Shown here piece by piece: positions 27,902 to 37,005 of a stretch of DNA of 64,000 bases. The notes beneath the pieces were generated by a model. The model was not told the DNA's origin and did no database searches. It worked only from the letters and a program-made list of their open reading frames with translations. Origin of the DNA: Sandaracinomonas limnophila. Lineage in GTDB: Bacteria; Bacteroidota; Bacteroidia; Cytophagales; Spirosomataceae. The position numbers were made by a program, and so were the translations under genes. The stretch covers positions 558,001 to 622,000 of the forward strand of contig NZ_SACY01000001.1 of NCBI RefSeq assembly GCF_004005965.1, written 5' to 3'. Numbering within the stretch: the stretch's first letter is position 1; every line of letters begins with the position of its first letter.

Positions 27902-27969
27902 TGTCCAGTTTTAAAAATATTGGACAAGTCAGTTTTTGAAAAACAATTGGACAAGAGTATTTTTGAAAG
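27902..27969. promoter_or_regulatory. operator-like repeats between the regulator and the fibre operon
   Basis: Two direct copies of ATTGGACAAG followed by TTTTTGAAA start 27 bases apart (27919 and 27946). An inverted TGTCCA lies at 27902-27907. The 27-base spacing is under three helical turns and would suit binding of the divergent AraC-type protein. The remaining ~170 bases of the 27801-28042 gap are AT-rich with nothing else recognisable. Confidence 0.55.
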
Positions 27970-28042
27970 TATGATTTTTAAAAAAAATTAGTCTAAATAT
28001 TTTAATTTCATACTGTTATTTTTAAAAAATAATAAATTTAAT

Positions 28043-29191
28043 ATGATTGTAATTTTAGCAATTTACGCAGGGATATTATCAGTAGCTATGGCAATTTATA
28101 ATTACCGTATTAATAAAAATGCATTATTTATTTCAAATATTATTTTAATATTCGCCTCCTATAGTGTAACACACTATCTTTGTCTTTATAGTACAAATCC
28201 TTTTTTAATTGCAATCTTCTTAGGTCATTTCACGCCTTATTGGTATTTAATTGGTCCATCTGTTTACTTATATACTCGAAACACCCTTAACGATGAAACG
28301 CGAATTAAAAAGTCAGATATATGGCATTTGATTCCTATGCTGGTCCACTTCATCAATATGGTACCCTATTATATCAAACCATTTGAATTAAAATATCAAT
28401 ATGCTGAATCACTTATTCAAAACATTGATAATATTAAATTTTATGGAGGTGGATTTATATATTCAACAACATTTGCACACATAGAACGTGGATTACTGGG
28501 AATTGGATATACACTAGTAAGTGGTTTTTCACTTATTAGATATTATAAATCTAAAATTGTAGGAAAACAAAACAATTTAGTATTTATATGGCTCATCGTT
28601 ATGCATGTAATTATTTTGGTAACAATGAGTAGTTATTTTTCGCAAACTTTACTTTTACTATCACATAAATTAACCATCCCAAAAATTGAATCAACGTTAT
28701 CACATGTGATTGCCTGGGTTTCTTTTTTTATCTTACCTACATCCTTATTATTATTTTTTCCTCAGATATTATATGGCATGCCAATAGCAAACTATATTAA
28801 ACCCAAAAAATCATCAAAAAATCAATCCAAAATCTCCTCAGATCCCCTTGTTGATACAACGAATATGATTCTTAATTATATTCAAGAAAAAAAACCGTTT
28901 TTAAATCCTGATTTTGACGTAATTGATATTTCAAATGAACTTGAAATACCCAAGCATCACATCATTTATTGCTTCTCAGAAATTATAAAAATTAAATTCA
29001 CAGCCTATCGTTCACTACTTCGGGTGGAATATGCTAAAAAACTGTTAGAATCTGGCAAAGCCAACTCCTATTCCATGGATGGCATCGGTCAACAAGCTGG
29101 TTTTCCTTCAAGATCTACCTTTTATGCCACGTTTAAGGCTGAAACAGGTATGACACCGAATCAATACTTGGAGAATCTTGGAAATAATTAA
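28043..29191 (+). CDS. membrane-anchored AraC-family regulator
   Basis: 382 residues. About seven hydrophobic helices occupy 1-245. A basic linker (KPKKSSKNQSK) follows, and the C-terminal ~110 residues form an AraC HTH domain: DVIDISNELEIPKHHIIYCF, then GIGQQAGFPSRSTFYATFKA with GMTPNQYL. This 7TM-AraC layout is frequent in Bacteroidota; it senses an unknown signal at the inner membrane and binds DNA directly. It is divergent from the outer-membrane protein/giant fibre operon, across a gap with operator-like repeats, so that operon is its likely target. AT content is higher than in its neighbours. Confidence 0.85.
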   Translation: MIVILAIYAGILSVAMAIYNYRINKNALFISNIILIFASYSVTHYLCLYSTNPFLIAIFLGHFTPYWYLIGPSVYLYTRNTLNDETRIKKSDIWHLIPMLVHFINMVPYYIKPFELKYQYAESLIQNIDNIKFYGGGFIYSTTFAHIERGLLGIGYTLVSGFSLIRYYKSKIVGKQNNLVFIWLIVMHVIILVTMSSYFSQTLLLLSHKLTIPKIESTLSHVIAWVSFFILPTSLLLFFPQILYGMPIANYIKPKKSSKNQSKISSDPLVDTTNMILNYIQEKKPFLNPDFDVIDISNELEIPKHHIIYCFSEIIKIKFTAYRSLLRVEYAKKLLESGKANSYSMDGIGQQAGFPSRSTFYATFKAETGMTPNQYLENLGNN

Positions 29192-29207
29192 AGGAAGGTA
29201 ATTTCTT

Positions 29208-30572
29208 CTATTTCCCAATACAGAATTTCCCAAAAATATTTTTAAGCAGATCATCATTTGAGATAGTTCCTGTGATCTCCCCTAAGTGGTAAAGGGCATG
29301 GCGAAGGTCCTGGGCAACAAAATCGCCTGAAAGATCGGTGCGGAGTGCATTTAAGACTTCAATTAAGGTCTCTTTAGTTTGTAGTAGTTTTTGATAGTGA
29401 CGAACGTTGGTCACTAAGGTTCCTTGATCGTTCAATTGGTGGATACCCACAGCATCTAATAGAGTTTGCTCTAATGTATCCAAACCTACTTGCTTTTTGG
29501 CAGAAATGGGAACTATGTACTCAGCTAACTCTACCCAATCAGATGATTTAAAATTCACTTCATCCGTTTTGTTTAACAATAAAATAAGTGGCACCTCTAA
29601 GTCGGAGTATTCCGACAAAACTGTTTGCAAAGACATTGGACTTTCTTGGCTTAAATCTGCCACGTAAAGCACCAATTGAGCCTTTTTAACCCATGCATTG
29701 GTACGCTCCACTCCGATGGCCTCAATTACATCTGTTGTCTCGCGCAATCCTGCTGTATCTACTAAGCGGAAACGAACTCCCCCCAACAACCACTCATCTT
29801 CTAAACTATCGCGTGTAGTACCCGCAATGTCGGAAACAATGGCTCGGTCTTCTTTTAAAAGCGCATTTAAAAGTGTGGATTTCCCTGCATTGGGTTTTCC
29901 AATAATAACGGTGGCAACCCCATTTTTAATGGCATTACCCGTTTTGAAACTATCTAAAAGGGGTTGTAATTTCTCCAATAATTGAAGCACTAAATTTTGT
30001 AAATCTTCGCGATCTGCAAACTCAACATCTTCCTCCGAAAAATCTAATTCCAACTCAATCAATGAGGCAAAATGAATTAATTGTTCTCGTAAAAGTGCTA
30101 ATTCTTTCGAAAAACCTCCTCTTAACTGGTGCATGGCAGCACGCTGTGCTGCTTTGGAGTCGGCAGCAATTAAATCTGCTACAGCTTCTGCCTGGGCAAG
30201 ATCAAAAGCGCCATTCATAAAGGCACGTTGTGTAAACTCTCCTGGTTGAGCCAATCGAGCTCCTTGTTCAACTAAGCACTGAATAACGGATTCTAAAATA
30301 TAAGGAGATCCGTGACAAGAAATTTCTACTACCTCCTCTTTGGTATAAGATTTAGGGGCCCTAAATAAAGAAACCAAAACTTCATCCAAAACTTGGGCTT
30401 GGTATTCTATACGACCAAAATGAAGTGTATTACCCTCTTGCTTACTTAAATCTTTTCCTTTAAACACCTCATTCACCATTGCAATAGCATTGGGGCCCGA
30501 CAAGCGAATCACACCAATAGCACCAACTCCAGCAGGAGTTGCCAAGGCAATAATGGTATCAGAAATGTTCAT
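29208..30572 (-). CDS. mnmE: tRNA uridine-5-carboxymethylaminomethyl modification GTPase MnmE
   Basis: 454 residues, full length. Order: N-terminal folate-binding domain (DTIIALATPAGVGAIGVIRLSG), helical domain split around a Ras-like G domain with P-loop GKPNAGKST, switch II DTAGLRET and NKTD, and the C-terminal catalytic CIGK. With MnmG it installs the cmnm5 group on U34 of tRNAs. Its ATG overlaps the stop of the SCP2-like gene (TAATG), so the pair is translationally coupled. Confidence 0.97.
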   Translation of the reverse strand: MNISDTIIALATPAGVGAIGVIRLSGPNAIAMVNEVFKGKDLSKQEGNTLHFGRIEYQAQVLDEVLVSLFRAPKSYTKEEVVEISCHGSPYILESVIQCLVEQGARLAQPGEFTQRAFMNGAFDLAQAEAVADLIAADSKAAQRAAMHQLRGGFSKELALLREQLIHFASLIELELDFSEEDVEFADREDLQNLVLQLLEKLQPLLDSFKTGNAIKNGVATVIIGKPNAGKSTLLNALLKEDRAIVSDIAGTTRDSLEDEWLLGGVRFRLVDTAGLRETTDVIEAIGVERTNAWVKKAQLVLYVADLSQESPMSLQTVLSEYSDLEVPLILLLNKTDEVNFKSSDWVELAEYIVPISAKKQVGLDTLEQTLLDAVGIHQLNDQGTLVTNVRHYQKLLQTKETLIEVLNALRTDLSGDFVAQDLRHALYHLGEITGTISNDDLLKNIFGKFCIGK

Positions 30573-30856
30573 TAAAGTAGATTTTGCAATTTCATGGCTA
30601 CCGACATATCCCCAGAAATTTTAACTTTTCCGGTCATAACGGCCATCATTGGATTAATTTTACCACCCATTAAATCCGAAAAGGTTTCTTCTGTAGCAGC
30701 AATGGTACAATCTGCATCCACATTTTCATTAGTTACCGTTCCGTCGGCATTAACCACTATAATCCCTCCTGGAAAAGAAAATTTAAAAGAAACTCCTAAT
30801 GGGCCGCGAGAAGCAGCCAATGCTTTTATACGTTCGTCGATTTCGTTGAATGTCAT
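30572..30856 (-). CDS. SCP2 sterol-binding-fold protein
   Basis: 94 residues spanning one SCP2 domain: SFKFSFPGGIIVVNADGTVT, then CTIAATEETFSDLMGGKINPMMAVMTGKVKISGDMSVAMKL. The fold binds lipids or acyl chains in a hydrophobic tunnel; the ligand here is unknown. TAACTTTG lies 14 bases before the ATG as a possible -7 box. It is coupled to mnmE, a neighbour with no obvious functional link. Confidence 0.85.
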   Translation of the reverse strand: MTFNEIDERIKALAASRGPLGVSFKFSFPGGIIVVNADGTVTNENVDADCTIAATEETFSDLMGGKINPMMAVMTGKVKISGDMSVAMKLQNLL

Positions 30857-30889
30857 AAATTAAAATTTTACAAAGTTACAATTTAATCC

Positions 30890-33808
30890 CTAATCACGTC
30901 GGCAAATACTTGCAAAATCACAATATTTACACTTGTTTAGGTCGTCTGTTTGAACAAAACCTACATCTGTACGTAAAAGTTCATTCACCCAAAATTGAAT
31001 TACTTCATTAGACTTACGTAAGAAATGCTCTCTCGACTCCCCTTCTTCAAATTCTAAATTAGCTTGTTGTACCCCAGCATTTAAATTTCTAAATGAAATA
31101 ATACCTGGATTTATACTTTTAATAGCATTTTTATAGGGATTTAAAAATTCTTTATCAGAAGTTTCTTTTTGCAATTCATTGACTAAAAATACCTTGTAAA
31201 GCCATAGTTGAATCAGTTTATCTTTAACCTCATAGCTTGTAAGGGCCTCTAACAAATTTCCAGCCAATTTATAGGAAAGATCTCTCCCCTCTACTTTTCC
31301 TGTTTTAAAATCTATTATTCGTAATTCGGTACCCGATACAACATCTAATTTGTCTGTTCTACCCTGAAAATTTACCTCCAAATTAGTACCCCCTACTTGC
31401 ACAGTTGTTTGGTATTTAAATCCTTCCTCTAGTTTCAAAATCTTAATAGGCGTTTGGGTCCAAGTAGGCATTTGTGTAAAATATCTGTTTAAAATATTCT
31501 TTGCTACTTCCTGCAGGATCACATTAAAACCCCGCTCCACATCAAAAGCACCAACCTCCTCTTCAATTTTAAGCAATGCAACTTCAAGTGTATTCTCCAA
31601 AGAATCTATGATAGTTGACCAATTAACTTTAGAATAATCACCTTGAAAATCTGTCAAAATTTGCTCATCAATCAACTCCAAAACCTTATGCACCCAGGTT
31701 CCAAAAACATTTGCACCCATTTCATCTTGCAATTGCGTTTCTGTTCGCAATCCAACCACTTTTGAAAAGTAATATTTATAGGAACAAGAAATGAAGGTAT
31801 TTAAGGTAGATGGAGAAAGTCCGCTATCACTCGATAAATTCTGTTTAATGCGTTCAACAATCTCTGGTGACTTTTCAATTACTCCCCATTGAGCTCCACT
31901 TGGCAAAGTTCCCTTAAACTCAGCACTCAATTCTTTCCAAGTCAAATTTGGATTTGAATCCTTCCAAAATATGCGCAATTGCTTCAAAAACCTACTTTCT
32001 TCTTTAACAGACGACTTTTCTGTGGGTTGAATATACGATAAAACGATTTCTTTAGGTCTTTGCAATAAACGATGGAAATGGTAAGATGTTACAGCATCTG
32101 CCTGTGTAAATGTGGGCAGGTCAAAAATAGCCATGCGTGCAATATCTGCAGGAATCAAACTATTTCGTTTTTGCGCGGCTGGTAAAATCCCTTCATTAAC
32201 TGACAGAATAATCACTCGGTCAAAATCCAAATTTCTTGTTTCCAATAAACCCATTACATGCAAAGTACGTCTTTCAGGGCCCTCAAAACTTATTTTTTGC
32301 TGCAAAATCAATTGTTGCAATAATTTTTTACCCGACTTCAAATTTAAATCTTCACGATGTTCCAAAACCTTTTTCAGGTATTGAATTTGCTCAGAAACCA
32401 ATGCTAAGGCGTCGTATTGATAATCCCATTGCTGATCGTTTACCTTGTTAACTAATTCACGAATCAAAAATTCGGTTTGCTGCAAATAGCTTGAAAATCC
32501 TGGGATTTCTTTAAAAACTAAATACTTGAAAATTGGAAAATCACCAAAAAGTGTTTCCAATTTGGAAAAAGAAATTCGGAAATCAAATTTCTCAGTTAAT
32601 GAAGAAAAACTTGATTGAAAATCCTTTCCATATTTAAATTTAATTTGTTGAAAATATTGGACTATTAAAGGATTTTCGAAACATTTTTGCAACAAAGGAA
32701 TAGAATATCGCAGATTATTTTGATGCTGGATAACCTCCCAAATTGCCTCTATCAAGGAATAAATATGCGTCTTTTTAATCGACAAACCCATGGTAATATT
32801 CAGACGATCTGCATATTTACCTAAATAATTCAGCGCCTGCTCCAACAAATTCTCATCTCCCAAAACCAAAGCTATTTGTTCCTCTTCTCCGTATTCTTTG
32901 GCCCATTGATCAATAAATTGCAATGCACCGTAAATCTGTCCACTTGGATTTTCATATCCCAACACATTTACAGTTTTTGGATCCTCTAAAAAACGATTTT
33001 CAATCCATTGAAAAGGTCCTTTTGACAAAAATTTCTTTGAAAGCGGATTCGCATAATCTCTCAACCAATTCCCTGCCCTATGGTACGTATTTTCAATATA
33101 AAATTTATCTACATCCCAAAGAGTTTCGGCCTTATCTGTTTCTAAACAAAGTCGAATTAATTCCTCTTCAGATTTGGATAAAGCATTAAATCCAATAAAA
33201 TACAATTTTTGATAGTCAATTGGAAGATTTTTGCCAGCCTGTAAATGATTGACCAATTTGCGAAAAAACATTCCACGGTACCCAATTCCATCATACTCTA
33301 ATTGGGTTTTCAATTGTTGGTAAACTTGACTTAGTCGATCATACAACTGAAAATACTTTTGGGTATTAGGTGTTATAAACTTATTCAAATCTTGCTCGCC
33401 GTATTCCCTACCCCATCTTTCGATGGTCTTAACTTCTGACAAAAAATCATATAATTGATTCGGATCAACTAAATACATATCAAGTAAATCAAAATCTCGA
33501 AGCATTAAATTTCCCCAGGAAACGAATTTATCAAAACTCATTTCGGGTTCTAATTCCTTGAAAATATCGTAGGCTTTGAAAAGTAACTCAATTGGCTCTA
33601 TCAATTCACCACCCGACATTTGCAAAACAAAATCTTCAATAGCAAAAACTTTAGGAGCTATAAATGTTTGTTTTATTTGTTTCGCTAATTCCTTTTTTAT
33701 ATACAAGGCAGAACGTTGGGAAGGTAAAACCAGAACAATTTCTCTCAAATCTGAAACATTGTGTTTAGACAAAAGATATTCGGCGGTTTTCCCTAAAAAA
33801 GTCTGCAT
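30890..33808 (-). CDS. AddB-like PD-(D/E)XK nuclease
   Basis: 972 residues. The N-terminal ~600 residues resemble the helicase-like region of AddB but lack a P-loop (VLVLPSQRSALYIKKEL in place of Walker A). The C-terminal nuclease has GRTDKLDV and RIIDFKTGK, the active-site Asp and Lys, near 820-840. Cys in FISCSYKYYFSKV plus CKYCDFASIC at the extreme C-terminus match the 4Fe-4S staple of AddB nucleases. It would resect DNA ends with an AddA helicase-nuclease, which is not encoded in this window. Confidence 0.88.
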   Translation of the reverse strand: MQTFLGKTAEYLLSKHNVSDLREIVLVLPSQRSALYIKKELAKQIKQTFIAPKVFAIEDFVLQMSGGELIEPIELLFKAYDIFKELEPEMSFDKFVSWGNLMLRDFDLLDMYLVDPNQLYDFLSEVKTIERWGREYGEQDLNKFITPNTQKYFQLYDRLSQVYQQLKTQLEYDGIGYRGMFFRKLVNHLQAGKNLPIDYQKLYFIGFNALSKSEEELIRLCLETDKAETLWDVDKFYIENTYHRAGNWLRDYANPLSKKFLSKGPFQWIENRFLEDPKTVNVLGYENPSGQIYGALQFIDQWAKEYGEEEQIALVLGDENLLEQALNYLGKYADRLNITMGLSIKKTHIYSLIEAIWEVIQHQNNLRYSIPLLQKCFENPLIVQYFQQIKFKYGKDFQSSFSSLTEKFDFRISFSKLETLFGDFPIFKYLVFKEIPGFSSYLQQTEFLIRELVNKVNDQQWDYQYDALALVSEQIQYLKKVLEHREDLNLKSGKKLLQQLILQQKISFEGPERRTLHVMGLLETRNLDFDRVIILSVNEGILPAAQKRNSLIPADIARMAIFDLPTFTQADAVTSYHFHRLLQRPKEIVLSYIQPTEKSSVKEESRFLKQLRIFWKDSNPNLTWKELSAEFKGTLPSGAQWGVIEKSPEIVERIKQNLSSDSGLSPSTLNTFISCSYKYYFSKVVGLRTETQLQDEMGANVFGTWVHKVLELIDEQILTDFQGDYSKVNWSTIIDSLENTLEVALLKIEEEVGAFDVERGFNVILQEVAKNILNRYFTQMPTWTQTPIKILKLEEGFKYQTTVQVGGTNLEVNFQGRTDKLDVVSGTELRIIDFKTGKVEGRDLSYKLAGNLLEALTSYEVKDKLIQLWLYKVFLVNELQKETSDKEFLNPYKNAIKSINPGIISFRNLNAGVQQANLEFEEGESREHFLRKSNEVIQFWVNELLRTDVGFVQTDDLNKCKYCDFASICRRD

Positions 33809-33885
33809 AAATTTAATTTAAGAGCTCAAATTTAGTTTTTCAAAAAGAAATAAAAAACTACATTTCAGATAATTACTGACAAAAT

Positions 33886-35853
33886 TTAGTCGAATAATAA
33901 CCAGCGGACCCCATATCCAAAAGAACGATACATGGCAGGATGTAAATAGGCGGTGTAGTGGTTGTTGCCTAGCAAGCCCTGAAGGGCATTTGCATATTTA
34001 AAAAACAATCGAACGCGATTGATACGAATATTTACATAAGCATCCACCTGAGCAAATGCCGGTAATTCTAGATCATTTTGAATAAAATATTGTTGCAGGA
34101 CAGGTTGATATGCTGGAGCTTTGTAAGCAGAATTATAGTGCAAATCTAAGCCTAATTGGGTATAAAGTAATTTTTTATATTGCAAATCCACTGACAAATT
34201 ACCTTGAAAAATTAATTCTGGCGCTCGAAATACATCTGGACCCGTTTGCTTGTTCCAATATACATTGGCCATTACGTTCCATTTATTCCATCTGGCACCA
34301 GTTTCAATTTTTGGTCTAAAAATCCCCAACAATTCATTGGTTTGAATTGGATTGGTTTTGGAATCAAAATAAATGATTCCTGTAATGGATTGAACAGTTA
34401 AACCAGGATTAAAATAGGTACTTTTCTTTCCAAAATGGAAACTTCCATCGATTTCATCACTGACAATATTTTCAAATTTTTTATCCCAACGGTAGGCGGT
34501 ATTGTACGTCCATGTACTTACGAAAGACGGACTTGCAGAAGTATGTTTGGCCTGTACTGACAACAATGGGGTTTCTAATTTAGCATTCAAAAAGAAATCC
34601 GAACCAATTAAATATTCTCCTTGCGCTTCAAAATCATATTTTTGACCAAAGGACTGTTTTAATTTCAATCCAACATATTGCTCAAAACGATCTTTGCTGG
34701 CATTTTCAACAGCATTAAAAGCCGACCAATATCTCTGTTTAAAATAGGCTTGGTAATTAAATCCTCTATAAATACCTTTTAAACCAGTTTTATGAGCATA
34801 TTCCTTCCATTGAATTTCATTATACAGAGAATCCTTATCAGGTGCCTGAATGTACTGAATATAGGTTTTAGGATAAAAACCATTTGCCAAATTAGACTGA
34901 AAAGCCATGTCTTTGAATTGAATCTTTCGATTTTCTACATCAATCATCTGAAACAATTGCAAACCCTTAAACCCTTGGAATTCGTGATAAACATGAAACT
35001 TTATAAACTTATCATTACTTTCTGTAACTCCATCCTCCAGTAGGGCTGCATTGTCGCTATATTTCAAAATATCCAAGGCCGTTAAATTTCCTAATTTAAC
35101 CCCACCTTGATCTTTAATGCCTTGATCAAAGTAATTGATATGCCCTAAAATTCTGTATTTCTTGTTTTTAGATTGGTAATTCGAATGCAAGACCAGGCCC
35201 CATTGACCTGTTAAGGTTTTATCACCCGTTTTATATGCTGCATCACTTAAATTTTTATCAGAAACCATCCTTTGTAAATCAAAGCCGATATTCCAAAGTG
35301 AATCAACATTTCTAGCAAATGAAAACCGAAGAGTAGTTTGTCCACCTGCACCTAAATAATATTCAACATCTGAAAAAGGAGATTTAGTGTTGTAATAATT
35401 AATATCCTTTGTTTGAAAAGCATAGGGCAAATAGGCATTATAGCCAGATTGCACACCTATTGTTGCAGGTGATTGCCAAAAAATAGAACGTAAAGCGGTA
35501 CCTTGATTCCCTAAATCTTGTAAAAGGAATCCAGACTTTTCTGTATATAAATATCTTTGGAAAAGTGTTAAACTGGTGTCAGGTCTATTTTTAGCATTTA
35601 AACCATTCAAGATTTCATCCTCTTTAAAAGAATAAACTGAATGGGGACCATATTTTAGCCGAGTGCTGTCATCTAAAGCAGCTCTGCCCGTTTTTTTCGA
35701 ATTTTGATTCGTAGTTTTAGGTGATTTAGGATCAGGAAAACCTGAATTATTCATGGAAGAATTTCCAAAACCATTGGTTCCTTGCGAAGTAAATTGAGCA
35801 TATACTGCCTGGTAAGAAATAAAAACAAGAAGAATCGCAAGCAATTTTTTCAC
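33886..35853 (-). CDS. putative porin (Bacteroidota outer-membrane barrel)
   Basis: 655 residues from a GTG start; the signal peptide MKKLLAILLVFISYQAVYAQ supports it. After a Ser/Asn-rich linker (20-60) the protein is made of amphipathic beta strands with many Tyr, Phe and Trp to the end (GYGVRWLLFD). It matches the conserved Bacteroidota 'putative porin' family, a large outer-membrane barrel without a plug domain. The substrate is unknown. It lies 19 bases after lpxK, yet has its own TACCTTTG box four bases before the GTG. Confidence 0.8.
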   Translation of the reverse strand: MKKLLAILLVFISYQAVYAQFTSQGTNGFGNSSMNNSGFPDPKSPKTTNQNSKKTGRAALDDSTRLKYGPHSVYSFKEDEILNGLNAKNRPDTSLTLFQRYLYTEKSGFLLQDLGNQGTALRSIFWQSPATIGVQSGYNAYLPYAFQTKDINYYNTKSPFSDVEYYLGAGGQTTLRFSFARNVDSLWNIGFDLQRMVSDKNLSDAAYKTGDKTLTGQWGLVLHSNYQSKNKKYRILGHINYFDQGIKDQGGVKLGNLTALDILKYSDNAALLEDGVTESNDKFIKFHVYHEFQGFKGLQLFQMIDVENRKIQFKDMAFQSNLANGFYPKTYIQYIQAPDKDSLYNEIQWKEYAHKTGLKGIYRGFNYQAYFKQRYWSAFNAVENASKDRFEQYVGLKLKQSFGQKYDFEAQGEYLIGSDFFLNAKLETPLLSVQAKHTSASPSFVSTWTYNTAYRWDKKFENIVSDEIDGSFHFGKKSTYFNPGLTVQSITGIIYFDSKTNPIQTNELLGIFRPKIETGARWNKWNVMANVYWNKQTGPDVFRAPELIFQGNLSVDLQYKKLLYTQLGLDLHYNSAYKAPAYQPVLQQYFIQNDLELPAFAQVDAYVNIRINRVRLFFKYANALQGLLGNNHYTAYLHPAMYRSFGYGVRWLLFD

Positions 35854-35857
35854 GGCA

Positions 35858-35865
35858 CAAAGGTA
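35858..35865 (-). promoter_or_regulatory. -7 box of the putative porin gene, leaderless type
   Basis: TACCTTTG, then TGCC, then the GTG start. TTTA stands 19 bases upstream of the box, one base off the TTTG consensus. The -33 region is inside the lpxK reading frame, so this would be an internal promoter. Confidence 0.5.
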
Positions 35866-35872
35866 CTAAATT

Positions 35873-36946
35873 TTAATTCCTTTCTAAACCGAGAACCTTC
35901 CAAAATTCTGCCTCCTGTTGAATAAAATACATTTCCATAGGTAAATAGCTCAATTTTGCTTTTAAATGAGGATATTCATCCAAATAAGGCAAAAGACGAA
36001 CATAATCTTTTTGGGTAGTGATGATTCCTTGTACATCTGACATTTGTTTCGCTTTTGATTCAAATTCCTGCAAATCATTTACCGTAAAATCGTAATGATC
36101 TGGAAATGTTTTACAGCCAATTAAATCGAACCTATTTGCAATTTCAGAGAAGAATAATTCGGGGTGAGCAATACCTGCTACTGCGTAGAATTGAAGAATT
36201 GGGGAATTGAAGAACTTACCCACTGGCTCACTGGCTAACTGGCTCACTGGCTCACTAGCTAACTGGCTCACTGGCTCACTATATCGTATCCCTGTAAAAA
36301 AAACCGGAATCTCCCAACCTGCAATCTGTTGTATTTTGAAGGTTATTTCATTTATTTCTTGGTGAGAGAGATCATTGGGACATTTATTCATCAAAACCAA
36401 TTGGGCTCGATTTAATCCAGAAATATCTTCACGCAAACGACCCAATGGCAGTAACTCATCTGAATAAAATGGTCTTTGATAAGTCGTACAAACTATGTTG
36501 AAGTCGGCTCGCAAGGCACGATGTTGAAAGGCATCGTCTAAAATAATCGACTGAGTTTTGGGTTTTTCAGTTAAAATTTTTTGAATAGCTTTTACTCTAT
36601 TTTCACCTAAGGCTAATTCTAAATTGGGGAATGCCATACGATAGGTTAATGGTTCATCTCCAATGGTAGAAGCTGTTTCAACAGCTTTTGCCCACAAAAA
36701 GCCTTTGGTTTTTCTTCCGTAACCTCTACTCAAAACGACAGGAAATTGTACTTCTCGCCAATTTTTTAATAAATAATGAACTACGGGACTTTTTCCAGTT
36801 CCTCCAACAGCTAGGTTTCCAACAACAATTATTTTATTATTGGGAAATGAAAAGGATTTAAACCAGCCTTTATCGTAAAAATAATTGCGTATTTGAGTAA
36901 TTAACCCAAATAATATAGATAATAAATAGAGCGGGATTCTTTTCAT
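35873..36946 (-). CDS. lpxK: tetraacyldisaccharide 4'-kinase LpxK
   Basis: 357 residues. It phosphorylates the 4' position of the lipid A disaccharide precursor at the inner membrane. A hydrophobic N-terminal helix (5-20) is followed by GNLAVGGTGKS (P-loop, 43-53), LSRGYGRKTKG, and LDDAFQHR with the catalytic Asp-His pair. Unusual: residues ~223-242 are a low-complexity insertion SEPVSQLA-SEPVSQLA-SEPV, encoded by an 8-bp tandem array, in the linker between GIRY and the AGIAHPE segment. Any change of one or two octamers would shift the frame. Confidence 0.95.
   Translation of the reverse strand: MKRIPLYLLSILFGLITQIRNYFYDKGWFKSFSFPNNKIIVVGNLAVGGTGKSPVVHYLLKNWREVQFPVVLSRGYGRKTKGFLWAKAVETASTIGDEPLTYRMAFPNLELALGENRVKAIQKILTEKPKTQSIILDDAFQHRALRADFNIVCTTYQRPFYSDELLPLGRLREDISGLNRAQLVLMNKCPNDLSHQEINEITFKIQQIAGWEIPVFFTGIRYSEPVSQLASEPVSQLASEPVGKFFNSPILQFYAVAGIAHPELFFSEIANRFDLIGCKTFPDHYDFTVNDLQEFESKAKQMSDVQGIITTQKDYVRLLPYLDEYPHLKAKLSYLPMEMYFIQQEAEFWKVLGLERN
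36189..36277. repeat. octamer tandem array inside lpxK
   Basis: Seven units of ACTGGCTC or close variants (ACTGGCTA, ACTAGCTA) occupy 36222-36277. Immediately upstream (36189-36217) lies a second, degenerate 8-bp pattern GAATTGAA/GAATTGGG. Three octamers equal 24 bp, or eight codons, giving SEPVSQLA on the minus strand. Confidence 0.92.
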
Positions 36947-36951
36947 TGTCC

Positions 36952-36982
36952 CAAAAGTAAAAGGAATGATTTTGTTGACAAA
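36952..36982 (-). promoter_or_regulatory. promoter of lpxK
   Basis: TTTG (36982-36979), an exact 19-base spacer and TACTTTTG (36959-36952) match the Bacteroidota consensus. The box ends five bases before the ATG, so the message should be leaderless or nearly so. Confidence 0.75.
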
Positions 36983-37005
36983 ATAACAAATTGATAAATT
37001 GCAGT

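Noticed and set aside
36991-37005. TTG start five codons upstream for MenC
   Set aside because: The ATG at 37006 gives the normal N-terminus and needs no rare start.
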